Assembly: GCA_963575745.1 (NCBI GenBank)
Contig: CAUYUJ010009546.1
Span: forward strand, 388,501 to 452,500
Source of the DNA: Prorocentrum cordatum
Taxonomy: Eukaryota; Sar; Dinophyceae; Prorocentrales; Prorocentraceae
Length of the DNA stretch: 64,000 nucleotides
Direction of reading: 5' to 3'
The notes under the pieces were generated by a model. That model had not been told where the DNA came from and searched no databases. It saw only the letters and a list, made by a program, of their open reading frames with translations. Positions 1-11,165 of the stretch are shown piece after piece. The position numbers and the translations under genes were made by a program. The first letter of the stretch is position 1. Every line of letters starts with the position of its first letter.

Positions 1-9
1 CATGAAGAG

Positions 10-701
10 TTGGCGAAGAGCGACTCGGACCGTGGTACGAGAGGCAGTGGACGTGAGGCTGGCAAGTCCGCCTCGGACTCGGACTGGGAGCGGCTGCCAT
101 CATCACCAGGGTCTGGGTCAGTCTCGGACACGATCGCTCAGCTGGAGATGGAGAGTAAGAATCCTAGGGGCGCGCTCCTGCAGACCTTGAAGAGCTACGA
201 GCACGTCCCCAACATGCGTGTGGGGGGTATCAGGACGCGGGTGGCCCCGACGGTGCTGAGCAAGATCTACAGGGGGGGCGGTCCGCGAAGCTCCAGGTTC
301 AGGAGTGGCTGAGGAGCAAGGAGCTTTCAAAGGCTCCCATCGCCAACGAGATGCTGGTGCTGGCCATGACGTTGGACCGCATGATGGTCTCAGGCGACTT
401 CAAGGGCTTGATCAACTCCCAGGCCAGCGAGCTGAGTTGCCTCAGGATGTATGCGATCATGAAGGCCTACGAGGGCGTGACGTGCGAACATGACTGGAAA
501 AGGCCTCGCAATGCTAGCGGGGCAAAGTGGAAGTCCAAGGTCGACTGGTCGCTAGGTGAGGAGTACTTGAGGCTGACATTTCACGACACCATCGAGGACG
601 CTCTCGCGGACGAGGAGGTGACGGACAAGTTGCGGAAGAGGGCGCAGATCCAGAAGCACTTGACGTCGGTGCGGGACGCAGCGCCCAGGGACGAGGAATA
701 G
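10..701 (+). pseudogene. gag-like ORF1 of the DIRS-like element, frameshifted
   Basis: Coding character is clear in two successive frames. The first runs from about 10 to 270 and the second from about 280 to the stop at 699-701. They join near the G-run at 272-278, where one indel would restore a single frame. The product is a roughly 225-residue hydrophilic protein. A charged Ser/Asp-rich N-terminus is followed by a helical segment with KELSKAPIANEM and MVSGDFKGLINSQ stretches and a basic C-terminal part. No zinc knuckle is visible. Position immediately upstream of the RT suggests a structural (gag-like) protein, but I recognise no named domain. The first Met may not be the true start, because the element enters from outside the window. 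Confidence 0.45.
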
Positions 702-945
702 GGGTGGCCCGAGGGTTCGTTTTGGAGTTGCGACCTTTGGGCAAGTCTCGCATTGCTGTGCTCACTCCTGTGGATCTGTGCTGCGTGGGCTTCGTCAGCG
801 GGGAGATCGTCAGGTCGAGGGTGGAGTAGACGGGGGGGCTTCCTCGGGCTCGCCGCGCTGACCCTCGCCCAACCGGTGTACGCTGGAGGGCGAGGCCTCT
901 TTTGTTCAGGCCGTGTCTTGTATATCTCGGACTTGAACCGCACCA

Positions 946-3900
946 GTGCGCTCAACCTTCGTCGTGCTCCACGTGGGCAGGTGCTTTCTTTACGACGGCC
1001 TGATGATGATGGACTTCAGGGAGCGGGACCCTCTTCGGAGTTTGCCTTCTCCTACGGGCCCCCTGGCCACGCGAGCTGCGAGTTCAGGCTTTACGATTGA
1101 GCAGCTGAGGCTAACCTGGCTGCGCACTTGTCGGACGGTTCGGGCTCTACGGTCGCTGGCGGCGGGGCGTGTTGGGGCAGACGATGGGCCGACTGTCCCG
1201 AGCTCGTGGGCGGACGCGACGGGGCTCCAGCGCAAGGTGGTCTACGACATCTGGGATCGCCGCGCCTCTCTCGGGGCGTGGGGGGGCATCAACGACGGCA
1301 AGGCGGTGCTTCGTCGTCTGTGGGGGTCCGACAGCTCGGGCTACGCAGTGGGTGGAGGATGCGGCCACAAGCGGACTACATCTACTACTACGTTTATCAA
1401 GAAGGGCGACCTCTGCAGGATGGTGGCGGACCAGGTCTCGCTGCCGCCTCCAGGGGCCGCGGGCCTGTCTCTGACGGACCTCTCGACCACCGCGGCGCCA
1501 TACCTAGAGCGTTTCGAGAGTCGGATGCTGGAGGATCCGAAGGAGGTGGACTGGGGGGGATACGATGGCATCAAGAGCTACTCCGATCCAGGTTGGAAGG
1601 ATCGTCACACCAGGCTCACCGTGGCCATGAGGATGACGCGGGCAGGAATGGTCCAGTACGTCAAGGAGGTGAAGCATACCGTGGGCCTTTCTGCGTGGCC
1701 ATGGACGTGAGCGAGGACGGGCGGGACGTGATCAAGTCCCGCCTCATCTGGGACGCGCGGAAGGTGAATCTGCTTTTTCGGCGACCACCGTGGACCCCAC
1801 TGGGGTCACCCTCTGCCCTGTCCGAGTTGGAGCTGACGAGCGACATCTTGAAGGATCGTGTGCTGGGCAGTTTCCGGGGGGGCGTGCCCGACTGGTTCTA
1901 CAGGTTGAGGTGGTCGGACGGGCTAGCGGAGTACTTCACGCTGGAGGGGGTCTTGCACGAGGAGCTCCACGCCTTCGCGAAGGATGCGGGGGTGGAGCTG
2001 CCAGCCCCGCCTGCGGGTGCCGCGGGCGTGGGGTCAGTGGCGCCTGTGATGGGGGCTGCTTGGGCGGTCTTCTTGGCCCACTCGGCACTTGTGGACTGCT
2101 TCGAGTCTATGGAGGGACTGGTCGCGGAGCAGATCACCTTGGGCGGGGCGTGTCCGAGTTTCGCCAAGGCCGAGCTTCTCCTTTTATTGTACATCGACGA
2201 CTACATCGGCTTGAAGCTGGTGAAGGATGGGGAGGACGTGGACCTCGAGGTCACCAAGGGCCACGTGCGGAGCTATCTGAACGCGAAGGGGCTTGCCGTG
2301 CACAAGGAGAAGGCTGGGGAAGGACTGCGACGTGGGCTTGGGCTTACCATATCTGGACGGCCCTATACGTTGAAGGTCTACCCCGAGAAAATGAAGGACC
2401 TGACCATCTGCACCGAGGCAATTGCGGTGACTCGGTCCGTGCGACCTCGGGAGCTGGCCACGGTGGTGGGCTGCTGGGCGTGGGCGATGCCGGTCTGTCG
2501 GCCTGCCTTCGCGATCCTGGACGCCTGCTACCGGTGGGTCGGGGCTTTTGCGGACGAGGAGGCCGAGAAGCCGCAGCGCATCCCTGTCCCCGTGTTGGAG
2601 GAGTTGAAAGCCCTGTCATCGCTGGCCATCTTCTTCGAGGCGAACCTGGAGCTGGACTGGCACACGACACTCTACATGACCGACGCGAGCGACGAGGGCT
2701 TCGGACCGGTCGCGACGAAGTCAAGCGTGGAGGAGATCAGGGACGAGCTGGACCGTGGGGCCGAGCAGGTGTGGCAGATTCGAGTAGGGGAGACGCACGC
2801 GGAGATAGAGGACGAGGTGAGCAAGGAGGGCCTGGAGGAGGACGAGATGATGCACCCGAGCGAAGGACGTCCTGGTATACTGATGCTGCAGCAGGGTTTG
2901 CTGGACCTGAAGGGGGACCTCGGGGACCAGGTGAGCGCTTGGATGGAGGACGTGCGAATGGGGGAGTTGATGGACGTGGCGGTGGTAGAGCGTCGTTTCA
3001 GCCGCCTGCGGAGGCGGTGGTACTGGATCTGCCACCTCACCTTGTTCCTGGGCACTTTCTCGGACGACTACTACACTACTACAGGGACTCACGCACGCCC
3101 TGGGGTTACGAAGGGCTCAGCGAGGGCATGCAGCGCAAGGTCGACGAGGACAACTACATCGCGCATGTGATCATCGAGGTCGCCAGGCTCGCGGTCCGCG
3201 AGGGGCTCGGCTTCATTATCTTGGGGCCCGTGGCGCTGAAGATGCTGGAGTGGGCGCCCTGGGACAGGACTACCGAGGTGGAGGGCGTCTTCTCCCTGGA
3301 GGTGGGCGAGCTGGTGGTGCTGACCAACCTGAAGAGGCTCGTGGAGAACGATGGGCTGTGGGACGAGTTCCCGCTGACCTCGGGCGTCGCCGTCAACTAC
3401 GGGGGCGTCTTTCTGGAGCACTACGCCACGAGGTTAGAGCAGCTAGACTACGCCTGGAGCGAAGTACCAAAGGGGGCGCAGGTGCGACTGCGACGGGGTC
3501 GACCTCGGGTGGTACGGAGCAGGGGGCAGGTGATGCCCATCGACGCCTCCTGGGTCGACGAGTCGAGGTGGTACGAGCTCTTCAGGGGACGCTGGGAGGC
3601 GGAGGAACACAACAATGTGCTGGAGCTGCGGTGCGTGGTGAGCAAGCTGCGGCATCTGGCGAGATCTCCGAGATGCTGGCACAAGCGAGTGGTGATCATG
3701 ACGGACTCTGTTGTCTCCATGGGCGTGCTGCAGAAGGGTCGCTCATCGGCGACGTCGCTTCTGAGGCTGGCACGAGTGGCATGTGGCATCGCGCTGGCGC
3801 TGGGCATCAGGGGTTACTACCGGTGGGTGCCCAGCCAGTGGAACATGGCGGACGGCCCGAGCAGAGGTGTCGACATCGGCGCAGCGGACGAGACCAAGCA

Positions 3901-3970
3901 GGCGCACAGGATGAGGACGACGCCCATGGCGGTGCGGCCGCTGCTGCAGGTGCTGGAACGGCGGCGGTGA
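946..3970 (+). pseudogene. reverse transcriptase-RNase H polyprotein of the DIRS-like element, broken in three frames
   Basis: The polyprotein is read in three frames: about 946-1690, then about 1690-3085, then about 3085 to the TGA at 3968-3970. The first part holds an N-terminal linker. The second carries the RT palm with LLYIDDYIGL (Y-x-D-D at about 2190-2204), followed by a thumb region and the start of an RNase H fold with LYMTDASDEGF (about 2670-2705). The third finishes the RNase H-like module with NNVLELRCVV, MTDSVVSMGVLQKGRS and WVPSQWNMADGPSRG, ending about 3870. This arrangement matches RT-RNase H proteins of dinoflagellate DIRS-like elements. At least two indels interrupt it, so it is called a pseudogene; programmed shifting is possible but unsupported. 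Confidence 0.7.
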
Positions 3971-4237
3971 CTCGCGGGACCTTGGCGGTATGTCTGGGGC
4001 TCGACTACCTTCTCAGCAGGGAGGCCTCGGTCTCCCAAGCGAGAACGCGGCGGCCTTGGGCGTCTACCTCGGCGACGCGTGGTGCTACTGCCGCCACATC
4101 GGGAGCGACGGCGACTGCGAGAAGGAGCTGCAGGGCGTCACGCTGGGCCGCCGCGGGCGGCGAAGCTGGTTCGGCTGCGAGGAACGGCGGCAGGCTGTCC
4201 CTCTGGGTCGTGCTGGTGGTGATGCTGCACGTGGCCA

Positions 4238-4984
4238 ATGGTGCTCGAAGGGGGGGTGTCTGCGCCGCCGCTGCAGAAGCGCGGCGCACGCGCCTGGCAG
4301 CAGGCCAAGCAGGACCGTCCTCGGTGGAACAACAGGTTGGTGGTCCACGCCGTCGACGACTCCACCAACGTCGTCTACGAGCGGGAGGTCAGGGCCTTCC
4401 TCGTTGACTGCAAACGCGGGGAGGTGCTGTTCACGACCTTGGAGCAGAGAGACCGCGCGCTGGGGAACTACATCAGTGACCTCTGCTACCTGAGGGGCGA
4501 CAACTACATGAAGGCCTCCCTCGCCCTCAGTGGCTTCAGGCACATCTTCGAGGACCATCGAGGGAGGTTACCAACGGCGCATCGTGCGCTGAAGTCGTGG
4601 GAGCGCATGCAGTTCGGAGGCGAGGGCCCCCCGATCCCGTTCCAGGCGATGGGGGTGATCATCACGAGGATGGTGGAAATGGGGCACCTGCTGGAGGCGA
4701 GTGCCTGCATCGTGCAGTTGGACGGGTGGCTTCGAGAGCAGGACTGGGAGATGCTGCGGGCCAAGCACGTCAGTTTCACGCCCGGCGGCGGCGTGGGCCT
4801 CAAGCTCGGCGACCGCATGATGGGACAGAAGACCAATACGGGCGCCAACCAGGGCGCCGTGCTGGGGTGGCCGCTGTCGAGGCTCTTGATGACAGCTCCC
4901 TCTCCCCACCTAATGAAGATCGAGCCAAGTCTGGTGAGGGGTTCTTTGGGGGGAGGCCGTGAGATTTTGAACAAAGCAAGTTAA
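4238..4984 (+). pseudogene. tyrosine recombinase of the DIRS-like element, C-terminally truncated
   Basis: The first 220 or so residues resemble the SAM-like arm-binding and early catalytic domains of tyrosine recombinases in YR retrotransposons. There is a helical N-terminus with NYISDLCYLRGDNY, then HRALKSWERMQFGGEGPPIP, a segment where members usually form the LRWxDV strand (here DWEMLRAKHVSF), and GQKTNTGANQGA at about 4825-4860. Active enzymes go on to an Arg, an HxxR and the nucleophilic Tyr. Here the homology ends near 4870, and the last 35 codons look random before the TAA at 4982-4984. The catalytic tyrosine is therefore missing and the copy should be inactive. It follows the RT block by about 270 bp, as in DIRS-like elements. 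Confidence 0.6.
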
Positions 4985-5081
4985 GGTTTCTCTGCCTTGC
5001 TCCCCCACCCGCCCGTGTCGCCCGTGCTCGGCAGTTTTTCTCTTGAAGGCCTTTGGCCAGTGTCCCAGTCGGGTCGGCTGG

Positions 5082-5367
5082 GAGGGGTCGAAAAAGTTCT
5101 GTGGTTTGTGACCTAGGCCGTAGGCTCAGGAAGCTGGCCTCGGTCTGAAGCTGTGCTCATGCAGCCAGCTCGAGCTGCGTTCTTTTCCTTGAAGAATTCT
5201 GGGGTGGAACGCCCCCTCAGCCCGCGCCCTGGTGCAATATCGTCATGTCAGCATCGATCAGTTGTTTGTTGCAGTATTTCTGCCAGCCCTCTCGGGCTCT
5301 GCTCCGCCTGCCCCCCTCAAGGGTTTTCAACCCCTCTCCCAGACTGTTTCTGAGTATAGGGCTAAGG
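5082..5367 (+). repeat. 286-bp direct repeat, copy 1
   Basis: Starts near GGGGTCGAAAAAGTTCTGTG and ends near GAGTATAGGGCTAAGGTG. It is nearly identical to 5492-5777, offset by 410 bp, with scattered substitutions only. It contains a C-rich stretch and no convincing ORF. It lies between the truncated recombinase and the LINE fragment. Confidence 0.85.
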
Positions 5368-5491
5368 TGTACATAGTTGCTCTTGAATTTTATGTTACAC
5401 TACCCGTCGTAGTCTGTTAGCCGCCCTTTCCCCCATCCGTCCCCCTCTGCCCCTCTGGGCTCAAGTCGGCCCCACCGCACCCTCCCTTTGG

Positions 5492-5777
5492 GGAGGGGTC
5501 GAAAACGTTTTGTGGTTTGTGACCTAGGTCGTAGGTTCAGGAAGCTGGCCTCGGTCTGAAGCTGTGCTCATACAGCCAGCTCGAGCTGCGTTTTTTTTCT
5601 TGAAGAATTCTGGGGTTGAACGCCCCCTCAGCCCGCGCCCTGGTGCAATATCGTCATGTCAGCATCGATCAGTTGTTTGTTGCAGTATTTATGCCAGCCC
5701 TCTCGGGCTCTGCTCCGCCTGCCCCCCTCAAGGGTTTTCAACCCCTCCCCCAGACTGGCTCTGAATATAGGAGAAGG
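5492..5777 (+). repeat. 286-bp direct repeat, copy 2
   Basis: Second copy of the 5082-5367 repeat. The 124 bp between the copies (5368-5491) is not repeated, so this is either a 410-bp tandem period whose second unit is cut, or two insertions of one short element. The LINE coding fragment begins immediately after this copy. Confidence 0.85.
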
Positions 5778-7127
5778 TGTAAATGGGATTTCTCGTCGGT
5801 CGACCTGCTCTACGCCCTGCCCATGAGGCCGCTGTTTCGGCCGCCTGAGCCTAGCCTTCTGCCTGTAACAGAATGGGGTGTCCGTGCGGCACCATGGCCT
5901 TCCAAGCTGTACGGAGACGGATCGTGTTTTGATCGTGATTTCCCCGAGGCCCGTCGGTGTGGATGGGCCGTCGTGGCCATCACTCCGAATTTTGTGCCGT
6001 ACAAAGCTGTGTTCGGGGGCCTCGGAGGCCCCACCCAAACGGTTCCCAGGGCCGAGCGTTTCGCTGCGCTCCGAGGCCTTGAATTGGCGTCCAGGCCGTC
6101 TGAATTCGTCACCGATCACCTGGCGCTGGCACAAGAGGGGGCCCAGTGGTTTGGCAGGCATGCTCGGCCCGAGGCCCCCCGCGCGAGTGTTTGGCGTCAG
6201 TTGCACCAGCTGTATGAATCTGATTTGGAGCGCCTCCCCCGTTTTTCCTGGACTCGTGCTCACAGGTCCGTGGAAGAATGCATTGCGTCGTGCTTGTCCT
6301 CGGGGGAGCCTCTTGAGAACTTGTTCGGGAACATGTGGGCCGATCTTTTCGCGAAGATGGCCGCGCTTGACTTGGCGGGGTCGCCCTCTGTTGCCCGTGG
6401 GTTTAAGTTTGGGCTGGAGCAGGCGAAGCAGCGGATGCGATGTCTGGCCTTCGCGGCCGAGCGGGTGGCGAAACTCGCGTCCCCCGTCGTCCATCGGCCG
6501 CTGCCGCCTGCTCCTCGAAGGCGCAGAGAGCGCAAGGCGACCACCCACGCTTTCTGTCTTTTCCCCGAGGGCGCGACCGGCTGTCGGCAGTGCTAGCGAC
6601 AGGCCACGACCCCCTCGTCACTCAAATCCCTCGCGTCCCGTGAGTGTGACCCCCAGCAGTTCGGCCCAGGGCATTTGGTCCAGGAGCTCGACCGTGTGCT
6701 GATCTGTGCCAGTTGTGGCGCGCATGCTGTGCGGCCCAACCGACTCTCGATTGGCCTCACCCGTGTTTGTCGGCCTCGTCGAGAGAGGGGCGGTGGTGGA
6801 GCTGGGGTGGGCGGGGCGCGGGGGGAGAGGGTTCAGAGAATGCTGCAGCAGGCCCAGCGAGGGCGCCACCCCAAGGCGGGAGAGGCGCTAGGCCCGCTAA
6901 GGCTCGCCCCGATTGCCCACGAGGCCGCCGCTCAGTCTCCTCAAGTCGAGGGGTCGGGGGTGGCGGGCGGGGTGGTCGGGGTCGCCCGAGGAGTCGGGGA
7001 AGAGGAGGGTCGGGGCCGTGAGCCGCGGGCTTGTACAGCGGCCCTGGGCGGGCCAGCGCCCGTGGCTCCCCAACCCCCCTCGGCTCCCGCGCCGCCACTC
7101 CAGCCCGAGTCAGGGGGCTCGGGCTAG
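5778..7127 (+). pseudogene. 3' end of a LINE: RNase H plus C-terminal zinc ribbon, with an internal stop
   Basis: One frame carries a type I RNase H. It has LYGDGSCFDRD (first Asp, about 5908), QTVPRAERFAALRG (Glu, about 6040), FVTDHLALAQEG (Asp, about 6105), and WTRAHRSVEE followed by GNMWADLFAKMAA (His and last Asp, to about 6365). These are the expected D-E-D-D and His positions. A TAG at 6594-6596 interrupts the frame. The same frame then continues with GPGHLVQELDRVLICASCGAHA (about 6650-6730), a Cys-x2-Cys element like the zinc ribbon at the end of dinoflagellate LINE ORF2 proteins. The following Gly/Ala/Pro-rich tail is probably not coding. No RT or endonuclease is present, so this is a 5'-truncated copy, as usual for LINEs. 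Confidence 0.65.
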
Positions 7128-7224
7128 CGGCGGCCTTCCTTCTCGGGCGCGTGGCCGCGCCCGTTCTCCGTTCCGAGGCCCAGTCGGGATCCCCTTCTGC
7201 GCCCTCGGCCATAGCGCCATAGCC

Positions 7225-7470
7225 CCTTTCTGGTCCTATGCCTCCTCCTTCTTCCCATCCTTCTCCTAATCCGCCTCCTGCTCCTCCTGCCCCTCATCCT
7301 CCTCATCCTCCCTTTCTTCCTTCTCCTTTCTCTCCTCCTCCTCCTTCTCCTCCTCGTCCTTGTCTTCGTCCTCATCCTTATCATCCTCCCCCGTCCTTTT
7401 TTGTTCCCTCTCCTGCCCCTGCTCGTCATGCCCTCCCTCCTCCCATTCATCTTTCATTTTTCCTTATACC
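7225..7470 (+). repeat. pyrimidine-rich (TCC)n-type low-complexity tract
   Basis: Nearly pure C/T with interrupted TCC and TCCTTC units. There is no coding signal in it; proline- or serine-rich ORFs across it are artefacts of composition. Confidence 0.85.
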
Positions 7471-7475
7471 TAATC

Positions 7476-9661
7476 CCTCCCTGTCGCACCCCCAGACGAG
7501 CGGTCGGACGGGTCGGACGTTTCGCTGGATATTTCCTCGCCATTTGAGACTTGCAACATCTTCAAGGGTAGAGGGCGGGTCGTTTTCAAAATGTGAATCT
7601 CGCTACCGTGAACATGCGTCTTAAAAGCTTGCAACAGCTTCAATAATGGATGGCGGCTGGTCTTCAACATGTGGTGTTCGCTTTATTTCCGCGCGCGTTC
7701 GCTTTGAAGCTAACTCCAAGCCCCAAGGATGGAGGGCGGGTGGGTTTCGAAACGCGGCTCTCGCTTCAGCGCCGTGTGCATCCATCCGTTTCGAAAGTCT
7801 ACAGCGACTTCAGGCATTGACGGCGGTTCCTTCTGAAAATGTGGCTCTCGCTGTAGCGCCGCGCTCTTCTTTTGCATAATTCCACCAGTTTCCAGAATTA
7901 GTACGGCTGCGTCCCAGGAGTGGGGTTTCGGCACGACTTCGAGGAATACGTTCCAGCAGTGGCTTGCTGGCACGATTTAGGGTTGTCAGGACGCGACAGA
8001 CGCGTCGATTTGCGGCGTTGAAGTCCCAAGCAGTTTTTTGTATTTAGGCACTCCCCGCAACGAAAGTTTTTTTTTGTTACAGGGATCTGTGAAGTGGGAA
8101 CTTGGAAGGAGGGATTACTGTAACATCGTTGATGCGTCTTGGGTTTACACTGGACCTTTTCCTCCTCCCTCCTCCTCCTCATCGTCCTCCGCCGCCCTCC
8201 TCCTTTCTCATCGTCCTCCCTTTTCCCGCTCTCCTCCTGGTTCTCTCTTCCTGTTGCTCCACCCTGTCCCGGGCGTCGAAACAAATACATGGTCGCCAGC
8301 GCTTTTGTTCCTTACATGTTGGCGTCCGAGGGCGTCCTACAAACTGGAAGGTGCGAAATCCTTGTATGCGGGACGGCATGGGCACGACGGGATACATCAG
8401 TCCTTTCCACCATCCAGGGCCGAGAACTCTCGGAGCAGATTCTTCCATGTTTTTCTCCTCCTCTGGAACTTCTGGAGGAAGAGAAGGAGGATGAGGTGGA
8501 GGAGGACGAACAGGAGGATAATTTGAGAGGATGGTTGGGAGAAGATGGAGGAGTATTGCAAGAAGGAGAACGGAGAGGGGAAGGGATGAAGTTATGCGAG
8601 GTGCTATACCGGCGATGCAATGCCATTATGTGCATGCTTGGCAATCGAATTGCGGTATCAGTCCAGCGCGGCGAGTGGGGGTAGCCCTAGCCTGCTTGAG
8701 AGCCGTGCTGGCCAATCAGACCCCGATTGCCCATGCGGCCGAAAGGATGACAGACATGAGGAGGACGAGGAGGAAGATGAGGAGGAGGAGGAGGACCAAT
8801 GGAAACCCAAGAGGCATCAACGATGTTGGAATTAGCCCTCCCTCCAAGCTCCCTCTTCATAGGCCCCTGAAACGGTTCATTTCCATTGAGGGAACCAGAT
8901 TTCAACGCCACGTATCAACCTGATTGCTGCGTCTTGACGATCCAGAGTCGTGCCAGAACGCCATTTTTGGGACTTCAGCGCAGCGAATCAACATAATTGT
9001 TGCCCGGGTAATCCGGAATCCTGCCAAAACGCCATGACTGGAACGGTGATCAAGGGAATCCGTGAAACGGTTGCAACTTTACAGAACAAATGTGCGCGGC
9101 GCTAAGGCGAGAGCCACATTTTAAAAGGAACCGCCCTCAATCCGTGAAGTTCCTTCAAATGTTTGAAACGAATGTGCGCGGCGCTAAGGCGAGAGCCACA
9201 TATTGAAAACCACCCGCCCTCAATCCATGGAACTTTTGCAAATGTTTAAACACGAATGTGCGCTGCGCTAAGGCGAGAGCCACATTTTGAAAACCATCCC
9301 CCTCAATCCGTGAAGCCCTGGCAAATGTTTAAAACGAATGTGCGCGGCGCTAAGGCGAGAGCCACAGTTTGAAAACCACCCGCCCTCAATCCGCGACACA
9401 CTTGCAACTAAAACGAATGTGCGCGGCGCTCAGGCGAGAGCTACATTTTGAAAACGGCCCGCCCTCAATCCGTGAAGCCCTGGCAAATGTTTTAAACGAA
9501 TGTGCGCGGCGCTAAGGCGAGAGCCACATATTGAAAACGACCCGCCTTCCATTTGTCAAACTGTTGTCACTTCCTAAGCTTCAGAATCATAAATGGTCAG
9601 GAAGTCTCCGGCGAAACGCCCAGCCTGTCCTAAAAACTAGCCTCGGGGTGCGACAGGGAGG
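7476..9661. mobile_element. 2.2-kb foldback element with long inverted arms
   Basis: The outer ends are a perfect 17-bp inverted repeat, CCTCCCTGTCGCACCCC at 7476-7492 and its complement at 9645-9661. The match continues inward in diverged form: CGTTTCGC-GGA---TTCC (about 7518 and 9600-9618), then opposed arrays of a repeat containing GGCGAGAGCCACATTTTG (7560-7870 complement; 9091-9540 direct), then an inner pair around ACATCGTTGATGC (about 8123 and 8815). A roughly 600-bp middle carries TCC/GGA-rich sequence and short ORFs I cannot assign. No target-site duplication is obvious. No transposase is present, so if mobile it is non-autonomous. Confidence 0.65.
9091..9540 (+). repeat. tandem array of an 80-84-bp unit, six copies
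   Basis: Six copies of a unit with core TGCGCGGCGCTAAGGCGAGA followed by GCCACATTTTGAAAAC and CCCGCCCTCAATCCGTGAAG start near 9093, 9175, 9258, 9340, 9420 and 9500. Diverged inverted copies are at 7560-7870 inside the left arm of the foldback element. Confidence 0.85.
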
Positions 9662-9967
9662 AGCATCTAGAAGGAGAAGGAATGGAGAAGCAGAGGGGGA
9701 GGAGAAGAACAAATAGGAAAGAGACAATGCCGAAGAAGGGGGGTCAGGATGAAGAAATCCGCCTAGATATCGTACGTTTTGACTTTTTCAATACGGGGTC
9801 CCCATACATCCCGACCCTCCCCCCAGGGCCACCTTTTCATCCCAAGCTGTTTTCGTTGACGCTCCCGGGGCCCTACCAGGGCCCTCAGACGTCAGAGACG
9901 ATGGAGAACCTCCGCCTTGTTTGTTCAACACGTCGAATGTCTGAGAGAGGGGCAGGGGAGTCCGTCA

Positions 9968-10164
9968 GGTAAGGCTTCGGGTTGCGCACAGCCAGCCCCC
10001 TCAGGTAGTCCCGGCTGGCCTCAACAGGCCTCCCGTAGTCCAGGGCGTCTTAGAACACCAACTTTGAGGCGGCGCCAGGGTGTTGAGACCGCACCAGACT
10101 AGGAGGACTGTTGAGGCCAGCTGGGACTCCCTCTGGCTGTCTGCGCGCAACCCGAAGCCTTACC
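9968..10164. mobile_element. 197-bp MITE-like inverted-repeat element
   Basis: It has perfect 20-bp terminal inverted repeats, GGTAAGGCTTCGGGTTGCGC at 9968-9987 and its complement at 10145-10164. Weaker pairing continues inward (CAGCCAG/CTGGCTG, GGCCTCAACAG/CTGTTGAGGCC). It has no coding capacity. A relative lies at about 11700-11875. Confidence 0.8.
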
Positions 10165-10800
10165 AAGTACCAAGTCCATTCCTGACTTCCATGTATTTAC
10201 CCCAACGTCTAACCCAAATATGAATGCACGAACCACATGAGAAAGCAATGGCAGCATCAGCAGCAAACGCACCAGGACAGCATGAAGAGGTCTCGGAACA
10301 AAACCTTTCCATGTTCAAGCATATCTTCGGGGAAATGAGGCCCGGCGCCGCGTAATAATTGCTGATACCCCCTGGGCCCGAAGGCGACATCCGATCAGCA
10401 ATGTGATCGTCGGGTGTCTTTTTGAGGAGGAGGAGCAGTCGATCCTGGGCCTCCGCAAAAAAATGCCTTGCGCCGCCGCTGGCAGGCAGCGACGTCGACG
10501 TCATCGACGTCGACGTCCCGGGGCCTATCACAGCTCCCATTGTCACAAGTCCGTGTCCAGCGTACAGTGCAAGCGGGGAAAGCATCTAATGATTGTTGAC
10601 GCCACGCAGGGCGTAGCATGACGAACTTCTCTCTCGTTTTCCCTAGTGTGTCTGGCCGCTTTTCTTGCGCGTCTCATCGATCCGTTCGTCACTGCAGCAT
10701 CCTGGCGCGAAGCCAGCACTCTCCAGAGAGGGGCGAACCAGCGCTCCTGTTTGGCAAAATGAACGATTTCGGCTTTAGCTGCAACTTCTTTTCCTGGGCA
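10165..10800. other. unassigned sequence between repeats
   Basis: No gene is convincingly supported. A minus-strand frame of 142 codons (10585-10160) is open but lacks a recognisable domain. A short dyad built of GACGTC and GTCGAC units lies at 10487-10516. Confidence 0.3.
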
Positions 10801-10804
10801 TGTG

Positions 10805-10962
10805 TTCCACCACCACCACCACCACCATAAGTTGGAGGGGGGAAGGAGGTGGAGGATGAGGAGGAGGACGAAGAGGAGGAGGAGGAGGAGGAGGAGGCGG
10901 AGGAGGAGGAGGACGAGGACCCCCTCCTCCTACCTATGGTGGTGGTGGTGGTGGTGGTTGAA
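10805..10962. repeat. (CCA)n ... (TGG)n palindromic microsatellite pair with GGA core
   Basis: A run of CCA triplets (10808-10830) is answered by a run of GGT triplets (10936-10962). The flanks also pair (ATAAGTTGGAGGGGG against CCCCCTCCTCCTACCTAT). The 100 bp between is GGA-rich. The whole could fold into a hairpin. Confidence 0.75.
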
Positions 10963-11048
10963 AGCAGGCCCACCAGCTTTCAGATTGTTATTCCCTCCCC
11001 TAGCTACCCGCCGCCCCGCCGCCCCGCTGCGGGCTGCGCGGGCCGAGC

Positions 11049-11054
11049 GGCGGC

Positions 11055-11108
<54 letters not shown>

Positions 11109-11165
11109 GTCGTCGGCGTCGTCGTTGTCGTCGTCGTCGTCGTCCGTCGTTGTCGTCGTCGTCGA
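11049..11165 (+). repeat. (TCG)n microsatellite
   Basis: About 115 bp of TCG triplets with a few substitutions. It gives poly-Ser, poly-Arg or poly-Val frames on + and poly-Asp on -, none of which is evidence of a gene. Confidence 0.9.

Larger units (their letters stand above)
1..4984 (+). mobile_element. DIRS-like tyrosine-recombinase retrotransposon, degenerate, cut by the window at its 5' side
   Basis: Three coding blocks lie in the order expected for a DIRS-type element: a gag-like ORF, a reverse transcriptase with RNase H, and a tyrosine recombinase. The reading frame changes several times, and the recombinase stops before its catalytic C-terminus, so the copy looks dead unless some shifts are sequencing errors. 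No terminal repeats are recognisable; the left end lies at or beyond the window edge. The YIDDY polymerase box, a closing WVPSQWNMADGPSRG-type RNase H motif and an integrase-type KTNTG-NQG segment are what is seen directly. Assignment to DIRS-like elements rests on known domain order and is inference. Confidence 0.7.

Noticed and set aside
5082-5777. LTR pair of a retrotransposon
   Set aside because: Only 124 bp separates the copies, there are no internal genes, and TG...CA ends and a primer-binding site are not seen.
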